In this document: positions 8,747 through 17,721 of the stretch, one piece after another | Numbering within the stretch: position 1 is the first letter of the stretch | Layout: each line of letters opens with the position of its first letter | NCBI RefSeq assembly: GCF_013184545.1 | Contig: NZ_JAAOJA010000014.1 | Span: 23,154 to 87,153 of the forward strand | Direction of reading: 5' to 3' | DNA: 64,000 bases | Source: Pseudomonas tumuqii | GTDB lineage: Bacteria; Pseudomonadota; Gammaproteobacteria; Pseudomonadales; Pseudomonadaceae | Translations under genes and position numbers: made by a program | Notes under the pieces: generated by a model | Databases searched by the model: none | Seen by the model: only the letters and a program-made list of their open reading frames with translations | What the model was told of the DNA's origin: nothing

Positions 8747-9046
8747 TCAACTCATCGACAGAATCGTCAGGCCCAGGGTCTGGCGGCCATTGTCCAGGTC
8801 GCTGACGCGTACCACCTCGGCTTCGGCCACCAGCCCTTTGAGCTGGTTATGGTCGGAGGCGATATGCACCTTGATCTTGTCACCCAGCTTCAGCGCACAC
8901 TCGACTTCGAGCTGCATGCCGGTACTCGACAGGTCGAGGCACAGTGCGGGAATTTCCTTTCCGCCATGCTGCAGGGTGACCGGTGCTTCCAGTCGCATGC
9001 GGATGTAATCGCGTTTTTCGCTGTAATCGTGATTACTTTGGCTCAT
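8747..9046 (-). CDS. PilZ domain c-di-GMP-binding protein
   Basis: 99 residues, a single PilZ domain. Both ligand motifs are intact: RxxxR as RDYIR (residues 12-16) and DxSxxG as DLSSTG (38-43). The protein therefore probably binds cyclic di-GMP and passes the signal to a partner by contact. Divergent from the response regulator-phosphatase gene. The output (motility, pili or polysaccharide) cannot be read from sequence. Confidence 0.93.
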   Translation of the reverse strand: MSQSNHDYSEKRDYIRMRLEAPVTLQHGGKEIPALCLDLSSTGMQLEVECALKLGDKIKVHIASDHNQLKGLVAEAEVVRVSDLDNGRQTLGLTILSMS

Positions 9047-9262
9047 GGACGCTATCCTCTTTGTTGTAGGGTTCTCCTGTGGCCCTTATAACCTTCGCCG
9101 ATTTGCGGTGTAAAGTCGCGTAGCGATGACTGGCGCATGCTTGAATCGAGGTGCGTATGGGAGTACCGTCAGCGCCTTGAGACGAACCGAGTACACGTGC
9201 GCAGGCCGATGGCCTGGTGCTTACGCCTAGCCTTGCCCCGGCGCAGTTTGCCTGGATACCCA

Positions 9263-10447
9263 ATGCACAAAACCAGTGCCACGCTGCTGATTATCGATGA
9301 CGACGAAGTGGTGCGCGCGAGTCTTGCGGCCTACTTGGAAGACAGCGGCTTCAACGTTCTGCAAGCCTGTAATGGCCTGGAAGGCTTCGAGGTGTTCCAG
9401 CGCGAACAGCCGGATGTCGTGATCTGCGATTTGCGTATGCCGCAGGTCGATGGCCTCGAGCTGATCCGGCGGATCAACGAGCTGCAGGTGGAAACCCCGG
9501 TTATCGTGGTATCGGGCGCCGGCGTGATGAACGACGCGGTCGAGGCCTTGCGCCTGGGCGCCGCCGATTACCTGATCAAGCCCCTGGAAGATCTCGCGGT
9601 GCTCGAACATTCGGTGCGCCGCGCGCTGGATCGCTCGCATCTGCGCCAGGAGAACCAGCGCTATCGGGAACAACTGGAGGCAGCCAACATCGAGCTGCAA
9701 GCCAGCCTGCATCTGTTGCAGGAAGACCAGAATGCCGGTCGGCAAGTGCAGATGAACATGCTGCCGGTCACGCCCTGGAAAGCCGATGGTCTGCAATTCG
9801 CCCACCAGATCATTCCGTCGCTCTATCTGTCCGGGGACTTCGTCGATTACTTCCGCGTCGATGAGCGCCGCATCGCCTTTTACCTCGCGGACGTGTCCGG
9901 GCATGGCGCCTCTTCGGCATTCGTCACCGTGCTGCTGAAGTTCATGACTACCCGCTTGCTCTATGAATTGCGGCGCAATGGCAGCTTTCCCGCGTTCAAG
10001 CCTTCGGAAGTCCTCGGCCATATCAACCGTGGCCTGATCAATTGCAAGCTGGGCAAGCACGTGACCATGCTGGGCGGGGTCATCGATGCGCAGCTGGGCC
10101 AGCTGACTTACAGCATCGGCGGCCATCTGCCGCTGCCAGTGCTTTACAGCGAAGGTGAAGCGCATTACCTGACCGGGCGTGGTTTACCGGTTGGCTTGTT
10201 CGATGAGGCCGAATACAGCGATCATGTGCTGAAATTGCCGGAATCGTTCAGCTTGACGCTGCTATCTGACGGTATTCTCGATCTGCTGCCAGGCGATACC
10301 CTGCAGGAAAAAGAACTCGCGCTGCCCCGTTTGGTCAGTTCGGCAGGCGGAACCCTGGATGGTTTGCGTCAAGTGTTTGGGCTGGCCAATCTGGCGGATA
10401 TGCCGGATGATATTGCCTTGCTGGTGTTAAGCAGGAACCTTGCATGA
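9263..10447 (+). CDS. rssB: response regulator with SpoIIE-type PP2C phosphatase output (RssB-like)
   Basis: 394 residues from ATG 9263. The receiver domain (1-125) has acidic pocket IIDDDE, phosphoacceptor D56 in DVVICDLRMPQVDGLEL, and AADYLIKPLED. A coiled-coil linker follows (ENQRYREQLEAANIELQASL). The PP2C/SpoIIE-type domain has LSGDFVDYFRVDE, YLADVSGHGASSAFV and LLSDGILDLLPGD. Its 3' end overlaps the STAS gene by 4 nt (ATGA). Pseudomonas RssB with its STAS partner RssC acts in sigma-S control; unlike E. coli RssB it keeps a phosphatase domain, so the STAS protein is the likely substrate (inference). Confidence 0.9.
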   Translation: MHKTSATLLIIDDDEVVRASLAAYLEDSGFNVLQACNGLEGFEVFQREQPDVVICDLRMPQVDGLELIRRINELQVETPVIVVSGAGVMNDAVEALRLGAADYLIKPLEDLAVLEHSVRRALDRSHLRQENQRYREQLEAANIELQASLHLLQEDQNAGRQVQMNMLPVTPWKADGLQFAHQIIPSLYLSGDFVDYFRVDERRIAFYLADVSGHGASSAFVTVLLKFMTTRLLYELRRNGSFPAFKPSEVLGHINRGLINCKLGKHVTMLGGVIDAQLGQLTYSIGGHLPLPVLYSEGEAHYLTGRGLPVGLFDEAEYSDHVLKLPESFSLTLLSDGILDLLPGDTLQEKELALPRLVSSAGGTLDGLRQVFGLANLADMPDDIALLVLSRNLA

Positions 10448-10938
10448 ATCCTGGGATGAGCCCCGGTAGAATCCAGTTCGCCGAACAAGACGGTACCTTC
10501 GTACTGAAGTTTGTTGGTGAAGTGCGCCTGACCCTGTGTTCGGCGCTGGATTCCACCATTGAAAAGATTTTTACTGCGCTGAATTTCACCGCCATCGTCA
10601 TCGACCTGACCGAAACGCGCAGCATCGACAGCACCACCCTGGGCTTGCTGGCCAAGCTATCGATTCTCTCGCGGCAGAAGATCGGTCTGCTGCCAACCGT
10701 GGTGACCACCCATCCCGACATCACGCGGCTGTTGCAGTCGATGGGCTTCGATCAGGTGTTCAACATCGTCGATACGCCAATTCCCTGTCCAGAGTGCCTG
10801 GACGATCTACCCTCGCAGGATCAATCGGAAGAAGTGGTGCGGGCCAAAGTGCTGGAAGCTCACCGCATCTTGATGGATCTGAACGACTCCAATCGCGAAG
10901 CCTTCCACGATCTGGTCAATGCGCTAGAGCATCACTGA
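10444..10938 (+). CDS. STAS-domain anti-sigma factor antagonist
   Basis: 164 residues. The STAS domain occupies residues 10-110, with the phosphorylatable serine of the SpoIIAA type in SIDSTTLGLLAKLS (S63). The C-terminal helical extension (residues 125-164) is longer than classic SpoIIAA. It is translationally coupled to the upstream phosphatase by an ATGA overlap, the usual partner-switch arrangement. No anti-sigma kinase gene is adjacent. RssC-like by position and architecture. Confidence 0.9.
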   Translation: MNPGMSPGRIQFAEQDGTFVLKFVGEVRLTLCSALDSTIEKIFTALNFTAIVIDLTETRSIDSTTLGLLAKLSILSRQKIGLLPTVVTTHPDITRLLQSMGFDQVFNIVDTPIPCPECLDDLPSQDQSEEVVRAKVLEAHRILMDLNDSNREAFHDLVNALEHH

Positions 10939-10960
10939 TAGGCTGCTGTCTTCAATAGAT

Positions 10961-10991
10961 GCGGGGCGCGCGATGAGCATCGGCGCCCCGC
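10961..10991. terminator. GC-rich hairpin between STAS gene and tal
   Basis: GCGGGGCGC, a 13-nt loop and GCGCCCCGC, between two convergent genes. There is no real T run on either side, so termination efficiency is uncertain. Confidence 0.45.
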
Positions 10992-10998
10992 GTTGCAT

Positions 10999-11925
10999 TC
11001 AGGCGAGGTCGGCGAGCAGCGTTTCCAGTTTTTCCTGGTCGCGAGCGAATTGGCGAATGCCTTCGGCAAGCTTTTCCGTAGCCATCGGATCCTCGTTCAT
11101 CGCCCAGCGGAACTGGCTTTGCTCTAGGCTTTGCCGCGCTTCGGCGGGCTGGCCGCTGCTCAGCTTGCGCTCGAGCGGGGACTGGTCATCGGCCAGTTGC
11201 TGCAGCAGTTCCGGGCTGATGGTCAGACGGTCGCAACCGGCCAACTGCTCGATCTGGCCAATGTTGCGGAAGCTGGCGCCCATCACTACGGTCGCGTAGC
11301 CATTGGCCTTGTAGTAGTTGTAGATGCGCGTCACCGACTGCACGCCCGGATCCTCTGCGCCGACGAAATCACGCCCTTCGGCTTTCTTGTACCAGTCGTA
11401 GATCCGGCCCACGAACGGTGAGATCAGGAACACCCCGGCATCGGCGCAGGCCTGGGCCTGGGCAAAGGAAAACAGCAGTGTGAGGTTGCACTGGATGCCG
11501 GCTTTTTCCAGTTGTTCGGCGGCGCGGATACCTTCCCAGGTCGAGGCGATCTTGATCAGGACCCGCTCGCGGCCGATGCCAGCCTGGCCATACAGGTCGA
11601 TCAGGCGTTCGGCACGGCGCAAGGTGGCCTGAGTATCGAAGGACAGGCGCGCATCGACTTCGGTGGAAATACGCCCCGGAATGATCTTGAGAATTTCCTG
11701 GCCGACCGTCACGCCGAAGCGGTCGCAGGCCAGGCCCAGGTCACCCTGGCTGGCGCTGACGGCATTTTTCAGTAGCTCGGCGTAGCGCGGCATGGCGGCG
11801 GCTTTAAGCAGCAGTGACGGATTGGTGGTGGCGTCGACCGGTTGCATGCGGGCGATGGCGTCGAGGTCGCCGGTATCGGCGACCACAGTGGTGAACTGCT
11901 TGAGTTGATCCAGCTTGGAAGTCAT
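10999..11925 (-). CDS. tal: transaldolase
   Basis: 308 residues, cytosolic, non-oxidative pentose phosphate pathway. It transfers dihydroxyacetone from sedoheptulose-7-P to glyceraldehyde-3-P. The Schiff-base lysine is K125 in RVLIKIASTWEG, and the N-terminal signature VDATTNPSLLLKAA is present. Further matches are NLTLLFSFAQAQACADAG and SPFVGRIYDWYKK. Full length. The start has AAGGCAGGA upstream. It lies 41 nt downstream of dusA on the same strand and may be co-transcribed. Confidence 0.97.
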   Translation of the reverse strand: MTSKLDQLKQFTTVVADTGDLDAIARMQPVDATTNPSLLLKAAAMPRYAELLKNAVSASQGDLGLACDRFGVTVGQEILKIIPGRISTEVDARLSFDTQATLRRAERLIDLYGQAGIGRERVLIKIASTWEGIRAAEQLEKAGIQCNLTLLFSFAQAQACADAGVFLISPFVGRIYDWYKKAEGRDFVGAEDPGVQSVTRIYNYYKANGYATVVMGASFRNIGQIEQLAGCDRLTISPELLQQLADDQSPLERKLSSGQPAEARQSLEQSQFRWAMNEDPMATEKLAEGIRQFARDQEKLETLLADLA

Positions 11926-11966
11926 GGTCCTGCCTTATCGTTACTGATGCCATGACCTTACCCGAG

Positions 11967-12992
11967 TCAGCGCCCTTGCAGCAATTGCGCCGCCTGATCG
12001 AACAGCACCAGGGGCTCGGCGGTCTTGTGAATATCCACCGACAAGAGCTGGCGGAAGCGCCGGGCGCCGTTGAAGCCCTGGGCCAGGCCAAGCATGTGGC
12101 GGGTGATGTGGTGCATGCTGCCGCCCTCGGCCAGGTGCTCGGCAATATAACCACGCATCGATTGCATCGCCTCGAAGCGGCTGAGTACCGGTGCCGTCGA
12201 GCCGAACAGCTGTTGATCGACCTGTGCCAGCAGGTAGGGATTGTGATACGCCTCGCGACCGAGCATCACGCCATCGAAGGTCTGCAGGTGGGTCTGGCAT
12301 TCCTCCAGGGTCTTGATGCCGCCGTTGAGGATGATCTGCAAATCCGGGAAGTCGCGTTTGACCTGCGCCGCCAAGTCATAGCGCAGTGGCGGTACTTCGC
12401 GGTTTTCCTTGGGTGACAGCCCGGAAAGAATGGCGATGCGCGCATGCACGGTGAAGCTCTGGCAGCCGGCGTCGCGCACCTGGCCGATGAAATCGCACAG
12501 TTCCGCATAGCTGTCGCGGCCGTCGATGCCGATACGGTGCTTGACGGTCACCGGAATGCTCACCGCATCGCCCATCGCCTTGACGCATTCGGCGACCAGC
12601 GCCGGATGGGCCATCAGGCAGGCGCCGATCATATTGTTCTGCACCCGGTCGCTGGGGCAGCCGACATTCAGGTTGACCTCGTCGTAGCCTGCCGCTTCAG
12701 CCAGCTTGGCGCAGGCCGCCAGTTCGGCCGGCACGCTGCCACCCAGCTGCAGCGCCAGTGGGTATTCCGCGGTGCTATGGCGTAGAAAGCGCGCGCTATC
12801 GCCATGCAGCAGCGCACCCGTGGTGACCATCTCGGTATACAGCAGCGCATGCCGCGACAACTGACGCAGGAAAAATCGGCAGTGCCTGTCCGTCCAGTCC
12901 ATCATCGGGGCAACAGAAAACCTCCTGCTTGGCTCAGGCCGTGGTTTTGCTGGCGTTGAGCCTGATTTAGTGGGGGTTTCTGTTTCGCTCAT
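11967..12992 (-). CDS. dusA: tRNA-dihydrouridine synthase A
   Basis: 341 residues. This FMN enzyme reduces uridine 20/20a in the tRNA D-loop. APMMDWTDRHCRFF (29-42) is the conserved FMN-binding entry; catalytic C112 lies in NLNVGCPSDRVQN; GGIKTLEECQTHL and GVMLGREAYHNPYLL close the barrel. Residues 1-28 are a variable, Pro-rich extension. An integrase gene starts only 86 nt before this gene, as in islands inserted into the 5' end of dusA. The first codons and the promoter may thus be supplied by the island. Confidence 0.96.
   Translation of the reverse strand: MSETETPTKSGSTPAKPRPEPSRRFSVAPMMDWTDRHCRFFLRQLSRHALLYTEMVTTGALLHGDSARFLRHSTAEYPLALQLGGSVPAELAACAKLAEAAGYDEVNLNVGCPSDRVQNNMIGACLMAHPALVAECVKAMGDAVSIPVTVKHRIGIDGRDSYAELCDFIGQVRDAGCQSFTVHARIAILSGLSPKENREVPPLRYDLAAQVKRDFPDLQIILNGGIKTLEECQTHLQTFDGVMLGREAYHNPYLLAQVDQQLFGSTAPVLSRFEAMQSMRGYIAEHLAEGGSMHHITRHMLGLAQGFNGARRFRQLLSVDIHKTAEPLVLFDQAAQLLQGR
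12855..12910. other. probable attachment-site region inside dusA
   Basis: This stretch encodes the conserved APMMDWTDRHCRFF segment of dusA. dusA-specific integrases are known to recombine in this early part of the gene and to restore the reading frame. The exact crossover cannot be fixed from one junction, and I found no second copy in the window. Confidence 0.4.
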
Positions 12993-13073
12993 TTGCTACC
13001 GTTTCCGCTTGTTTTTGCTTGTTTCTGAATGTGCTTTGCTACAATGTAGCAAGACAGTTTCGTCGTGTAGCAA
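12992..13073. promoter_or_regulatory. cluster of TTGCTAC / TGTAGCAA sites between dusA and int
   Basis: A perfect palindrome with a one-base centre, TTGCTACAATGTAGCAA, lies at 13036-13052. Further half-sites are TTTGCTAC at 12992-12999 and TGTAGCAA at 13066-13073, the last ending 4 nt before the integrase start. The placement fits integrase/Xis arm sites or an operator controlling int and dusA. Confidence 0.55.
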
Positions 13074-13077
13074 AATT

Positions 13078-14190
13078 ATGGGCTCTATCACTATCCGCAA
13101 GCGCAAGGACGGGTCTGCACGGTATACCGCGCAAATCAGGATCATGCAGCAGGGCGTGACAGTTTATCAGGAAAGCCAGACGTTCGACCGTAAGGCCACG
13201 GCGCAGGCCTGGATCAAGCGGCGCGAGACTGAGCTGGCTGAACCAGGTGCCATTGCCAAGGCAAATCGCAAGGGTGTGACGGTCAAGGAAATGATCGAGT
13301 GCTACCTCGATGAGTACGAAAAGATCAGGCCGTTGGGCAAGACCAAGCGCGCCACGCTAAGGGCCATTAGCCAGACATGGCTTGGAGACCTTAAAGACTC
13401 TCAAATCACCAGCCAACAGCTGGTCGAGTACGGCAATCGTCGGATGCAGGAGGATGGTATTCAGGCTCAGACGCTCGGTAATGATCTGGCTCACCTGGGC
13501 GCCGTGTTCTCTGTAGCAAGGCCGGCATGGGGGTTCGACATTGATCCGATGGCAATGCCTGATGCGCGCCGTGTACTGCGCAACATGGGGGCTGTGACCA
13601 AGAGTAGGGAAAGGAGTCGCCGACCAACGCTTACCGAGTTGGACAAGCTGCTGACCTACTTTTTCGAAATGCGCGAACGCCGCAAGCAACAGATTGATAT
13701 GGCGCGGGTGATGGTGTTCGCGCTGTTCTCGACGCGCCGCCAAGAAGAGATAACGCGCATTCGCTGGGATGCCATGGATGAGACGGGGCAGCGGGTACTG
13801 ATCACCGACATGAAGAATCCGGGCCAGAAGCACGGCAATGATGTGTGGTGCCTGGTTCCAGATGAAGCGTGGCAAGTAATCCAGTCAATGCCCCGCATTG
13901 CCGCTGAGGTGTTCCCCTATAACTGTCGGTCCGTGTCGGCATCCTTTACCCGCGCCTGCAACTTTCTGGAGATTGACGACCTGCATTTTCACGACCTGCG
14001 CCACGATGGTGTGAGTCGGCTATTTGAAATGGGATGGGATATTCCGAAGGTAGCCAGTGTGTCGGGGCATCGGGATTGGAACTCGATGCGGCGCTACACG
14101 CACCTGCGGGCGAACGGTGATCCTTACAAGGATTGGCCATGGTTGGAAAAGGTAGTAACTGGCCCCGTTATAGGGGCCGTGTCAGGTTAG
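13078..14190 (+). CDS. int: dusA-type tyrosine recombinase (island integrase)
   Basis: 370 residues. An N-terminal arm-binding region (SITIRKRKDGSARYTAQIRI), a SAM-like core-binding domain (about 66-160) and a catalytic domain follow in order. Active-site residues are visible: Arg in FALFSTRRQEEITRIRW (220/221), Lys246, H305-x-x-R308 in HFHDLRHDG, H331 in SGHRDWNSM and the nucleophile Y340 in RRYTHL. The start at 13078 is preferred; the longer frame reads through the repeat cluster into dusA. It overlaps the end of the convergent PrtN-like gene. Confidence 0.95.
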   Translation: MGSITIRKRKDGSARYTAQIRIMQQGVTVYQESQTFDRKATAQAWIKRRETELAEPGAIAKANRKGVTVKEMIECYLDEYEKIRPLGKTKRATLRAISQTWLGDLKDSQITSQQLVEYGNRRMQEDGIQAQTLGNDLAHLGAVFSVARPAWGFDIDPMAMPDARRVLRNMGAVTKSRERSRRPTLTELDKLLTYFFEMRERRKQQIDMARVMVFALFSTRRQEEITRIRWDAMDETGQRVLITDMKNPGQKHGNDVWCLVPDEAWQVIQSMPRIAAEVFPYNCRSVSASFTRACNFLEIDDLHFHDLRHDGVSRLFEMGWDIPKVASVSGHRDWNSMRRYTHLRANGDPYKDWPWLEKVVTGPVIGAVSG

Positions 14191-14468
14191 GAGGCTCGGC
14201 GTATGCCGCGGCCCATCAGCTTGTCGTGCTCGGCTTTGGCCTTGCTGTGCTGGGCATCAAGGTACGCAGCTAGGTCATACAGGTGGACGCCCCGCGCTGA
14301 CTTCTGGCTGCTCTCCATAGGTACCAGGGTCAGGTCTATCTGGCCAGAGGCGACCTTGAGCTTCATTTTCTCCGGCGTCAGGTGGCTGAAGTAGTCAGCG
14401 CAGACTCGCTCAAGTGGGATGATGGCCTGCCCGTTGTACTGGGCCATCAGTAGGAAAATAGTATTCAT
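14187..14468 (-). CDS. PrtN-family (pyocin activator) protein
   Basis: 93 residues, matching P. aeruginosa PrtN along its length: NTIFLLMAQYNGQAIIPLER, then DYFSHLTPEKMKLKVASGQI, then SSQKSARGVHLYDLAAYLDA. PrtN activates pyocin promoters after RecA-triggered removal of PrtR. Family members also occur on integrative elements, where targets are unknown. The start codon overlaps the stop of the primase gene (ATGA), giving translational coupling. No PrtR-like repressor lies next to it. Confidence 0.85.
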   Translation of the reverse strand: MNTIFLLMAQYNGQAIIPLERVCADYFSHLTPEKMKLKVASGQIDLTLVPMESSQKSARGVHLYDLAAYLDAQHSKAKAEHDKLMGRGIRRAS

Positions 14469-17275
14469 ATCGCACCCCCGTGGCCTAGCAGGCTGATATC
14501 CACGTTCTTCTCCATCAGCTGCTTGAGCGACAGGAAGAGCATCGGGCGCCCGCCGGCCATGTCAGCATAGGGCTCAGTCTTCACAAAATACGGTTCCTCT
14601 TGGATCAGTTTGATGAACTGCGCGGCGCTGGCGATGACCGGGGTGGTGCGTTCATCGACGTTGCAATAGCGCGCGTAACTGGCGTGGGTCAGCACCGGAT
14701 CGAGCACCAGGTACTCCGGGGTCACCGCATACTGCAGGCCTTCGTGCAGGTACACATGGCCGACCTTGGCCTCGTCGGCGCTGCGCGAAATGGCGATGAT
14801 CACCGCGATCTTCTGCATGACTAGGTCGATCTCGGACTGCACGTAGCCGTCACCGTCATTGGCCAAACGGTCGGTTACCGCCTTGATCACCGTTTCGAGG
14901 ATCGTCAGCGACCGTGACAGACGCAGCTGCGCACAGATTTCGAGGAGCTTCCAAAGCCCCACCAGGACGATCAGCAGCGAGTAGCGCGGGCGGTCGTCCA
15001 TGTGCTCCGGGAGCAACTTGGAAGCCTTGCCCATCAGGTGCTCGATATCGTCCAGGGTGGTGGTCAGCGCACTGGCCATGATCGTCTTGCCGAGCCGGCG
15101 CAGCTGCTGGCGGGACTTGCTGGCGAGGCGGAAATCGTCGCGGCACTGGCCGCGCTTCACCTTGGTGAGGTGCAGGCGCAGGCTGCGCTCCTGAATCGCT
15201 GGCATCTCGATCTCCTGCTCGGAGATGACGATCACCGGGGCGCTGACCGGGATGGCGATGGCTTCGGCGCCGACCCGGCCCATGCCCCGGCCGCCGTTCG
15301 GGCGGCCCTTGAGGGTGGCCTCAGCATTCCACGCCGACTTGATCCGTTCGCCGATGTCCTTGTAGCCGGCGTTGGTCATCTTCGAGCGGTTGAACTCTTC
15401 GACGATGCGCGGCACGGTGGTGGTACCGGCGAGGTAGTCGAGCATGCCGTAGTGCGAGGTCGACGGGGCGCTGACGCCACTGTCCAGCTGCATGTAGTCG
15501 GTGCCGTTCAGCCAGGTGATCAGACCCGCCGTCATCGACTTGCCGGAGCCGGCGCTGCCCCACAGGGAGAGGATCGGGAACTGTTTGTACAGGTACATCA
15601 GGTGGGTCTTGAAGTGGGCGGCGACAGACCAGCCGATCATAACCCCGACCTCATATTTCTGGTTGATCCGCAGCAGGTGGTAGAGCGCCTTGTCCACCTC
15701 CACATCGGCCCGCTCGCACATCGGCGTGTGGGCCAGGAACGGTCGCGCCTGCAGGTTGCCGAGGTACTGGTGGGTGCCCTGAACCTTCACCGAGTTGATG
15801 CTCATGTCGGGCTCGACGTAGGTGAACACCGCGTTGTTGTCGATGAAGTCCAGGTGGACCCCACAGGTATAAACCTGGAAGACTTCTCCCACGTCCTGAT
15901 CCCCCTGATAAACCGCTTTCTTGATCCGCTGCACGTCGAGATCGGTGCCGTGGAACGTCAGGTCGGAAAGACCCTCGATCTCACGCAGGAACGCAGCGCG
16001 GCCGGCGAATGACGATTCCTTGAACAGAATATTGCCAACCTCGATGCCCCCTCTCAGCACGGTCATACGGGTGCCGACCCGACGCGGACTGGTGCCGTCC
16101 TGCGGCACGTCGATGAACACGTCCAACGGCTGCAGGGTGAAGTCACTGATGCGCCGCTTACCATCGCCGAACTTCACGTAGTAGCCGTCATGCAGGGCTT
16201 CGGCGGTGATGTTCAGGTCGAGGCCACCGTCCTGCCCGCCCCCGCCCTCAATCGCGCAGCCTTCGCAGGGGCGCTTGCTCAGCAGGGCGCGGATCGCGTT
16301 GCAACCGAAGCTGAAACTCGGCGTGTGCTCGACGTAGCGAATCTGCGCCTCGATGTGGTCGCGCCGGGCCTTCGGCGTGTTGTATTTGCTGCTCTTGGCG
16401 CTGCTGGCCAGGCGCGAGGCCAGGCTGTCGGCGACGCTCTGCGAGACCCCGGCGCGGACGATGTAGGTGGCGAGTTGGGTGGCCTGCTGGTTGAAGCTGG
16501 CGTCGCCCTTCACGTCCTTGTTGTCGCAGATCGCCTGGACACAGGCCGGCACCGGCTCGCGGATTTTCTCAATGTCAGACGAGCTGGCGATGATCATTAC
16601 CTTGGGCTTGGTGTTGACGCGCTTCTTGGACTCATCAAATATGGCCTTCAGCTCATGCACCACCAGCCCTTGCGGGTTGTCGAATTCGACGTTGCGCGGA
16701 CCTTTCACCCATTCGCGGTAGGTCGCCTCGTCCAGGGTATCCAGCTCGTCGACGGTCACCGGCACGCGGTAGTTGCCATCGGCGCGCTGCAGGTTGGCAA
16801 TGCGGAAGCTGTTGCCCCGGCCGCCACAGTACACTGCGAAGTCGAGACCCAGGACGAACAGCTCGCGTGCCATCTCCTTGTAGATTTCCGGCAGGCGCAG
16901 AGTGAACCGGTAGCTGGTGAACAGGCTTTCCGGGACCAGCACATGCAGGCCCTTGGAACCGGACAAGTAGACCTGGATCACGTACTTCGGTACACCCATC
17001 TTGACCAGCTTGTCGACCAGTTCCTTGCCGCTGGCGATGGCCAGCGGCAGGTCGTCCTTGCAGTCGATGTCGAAGTACAGCGGCCCCCGGTAGCCCAGCT
17101 TGTCGCGGTTGCGCGGCACCTCGGGATCGGTGCCGTCGGCGACCATTTGGTTCAGCGCCAGGATCGTGAGCTTCTTTGCCCCTGCGGCCTTGGCCAGCGC
17201 CACCGGGTCTTCGCCGTTGTTACTGGACAGAGGTGTCCATGCATCATGCTCAGAGCGCTGATAGTAGTAATACAT
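14465..17275 (-). CDS. AEP-type primase fused to P-loop ATPase/helicase domain (element replication protein)
   Basis: 936 residues. The N-terminal third looks like an archaeo-eukaryotic primase: LYFDIDCKDD (metal-binding DxD, about residues 67-76), YLSGSKGLHVLVP (motif II with His) and LDFAVYCGGRGNSFRI. A Cys cluster CNAIRALLSKRPCEGCAIEG follows near 330. The C-terminal half has Walker A SLWGSAGSGKSMTAG near residue 577 and a later region typical of phage/plasmid DNA helicases. Likely role: replication of the excised element. Coupled to the PrtN-like gene downstream. Confidence 0.75.
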   Translation of the reverse strand: MYYYYQRSEHDAWTPLSSNNGEDPVALAKAAGAKKLTILALNQMVADGTDPEVPRNRDKLGYRGPLYFDIDCKDDLPLAIASGKELVDKLVKMGVPKYVIQVYLSGSKGLHVLVPESLFTSYRFTLRLPEIYKEMARELFVLGLDFAVYCGGRGNSFRIANLQRADGNYRVPVTVDELDTLDEATYREWVKGPRNVEFDNPQGLVVHELKAIFDESKKRVNTKPKVMIIASSSDIEKIREPVPACVQAICDNKDVKGDASFNQQATQLATYIVRAGVSQSVADSLASRLASSAKSSKYNTPKARRDHIEAQIRYVEHTPSFSFGCNAIRALLSKRPCEGCAIEGGGGQDGGLDLNITAEALHDGYYVKFGDGKRRISDFTLQPLDVFIDVPQDGTSPRRVGTRMTVLRGGIEVGNILFKESSFAGRAAFLREIEGLSDLTFHGTDLDVQRIKKAVYQGDQDVGEVFQVYTCGVHLDFIDNNAVFTYVEPDMSINSVKVQGTHQYLGNLQARPFLAHTPMCERADVEVDKALYHLLRINQKYEVGVMIGWSVAAHFKTHLMYLYKQFPILSLWGSAGSGKSMTAGLITWLNGTDYMQLDSGVSAPSTSHYGMLDYLAGTTTVPRIVEEFNRSKMTNAGYKDIGERIKSAWNAEATLKGRPNGGRGMGRVGAEAIAIPVSAPVIVISEQEIEMPAIQERSLRLHLTKVKRGQCRDDFRLASKSRQQLRRLGKTIMASALTTTLDDIEHLMGKASKLLPEHMDDRPRYSLLIVLVGLWKLLEICAQLRLSRSLTILETVIKAVTDRLANDGDGYVQSEIDLVMQKIAVIIAISRSADEAKVGHVYLHEGLQYAVTPEYLVLDPVLTHASYARYCNVDERTTPVIASAAQFIKLIQEEPYFVKTEPYADMAGGRPMLFLSLKQLMEKNVDISLLGHGGAI

Positions 17276-17721
17276 ATTGTATCCTTCTCGACTTAATAAT
17301 TTTTATGTGGCCCGTAGTTAACTCCAGCAGGAGGCAGTCTCTTGTCCTGGTTGATATTTATCGGTCGCAGATAGAGGAGCAATTGACGAGCCGGTCGAAT
17401 GCGGTGTTATGCAAGTGGCCAACGAAATTGGTGAGATAAAATTGTGCCGCGAAGAGGTTCCGGGCATGCGGAGCGTATATGCCTGGTGTTCTTCGGCGGT
17501 GTTTTGGGGGGCAGATATAGAGCTATTATTATTTGTAACGCGTGCAGATAGTCCCCATAAATTGAAGTTTGTGTAGTTTTGGAGGGCTGGAGCAGAAGCC
17601 CACAGTGAGTTGGGGTTAAATTTGAGTTTCGCTCTTTCTTTACGGAGCGGTTACTTGTAATAAAGCCTTCGATTCCCCCGGTGTCAGGCTCTATAAGCTT
17701 CTGTATTTTTTTCCATAACTG
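17276..17721. other. AT-richer gap upstream of the primase gene
   Basis: No credible coding region. It should hold the primase promoter, and possibly an origin for the element, but I see no clear iteron set. It is followed by a gene of unknown function read towards the primase. Confidence 0.4.

Noticed and set aside
12855..12992. tRNA-type attachment site for the island
   Set aside because: No tRNA gene at the junction; the integrase abuts dusA instead.
15002..17296. Two long + strand frames opposite the primase
   Set aside because: Composition-driven shadows; the minus strand carries the primase and Walker motifs.
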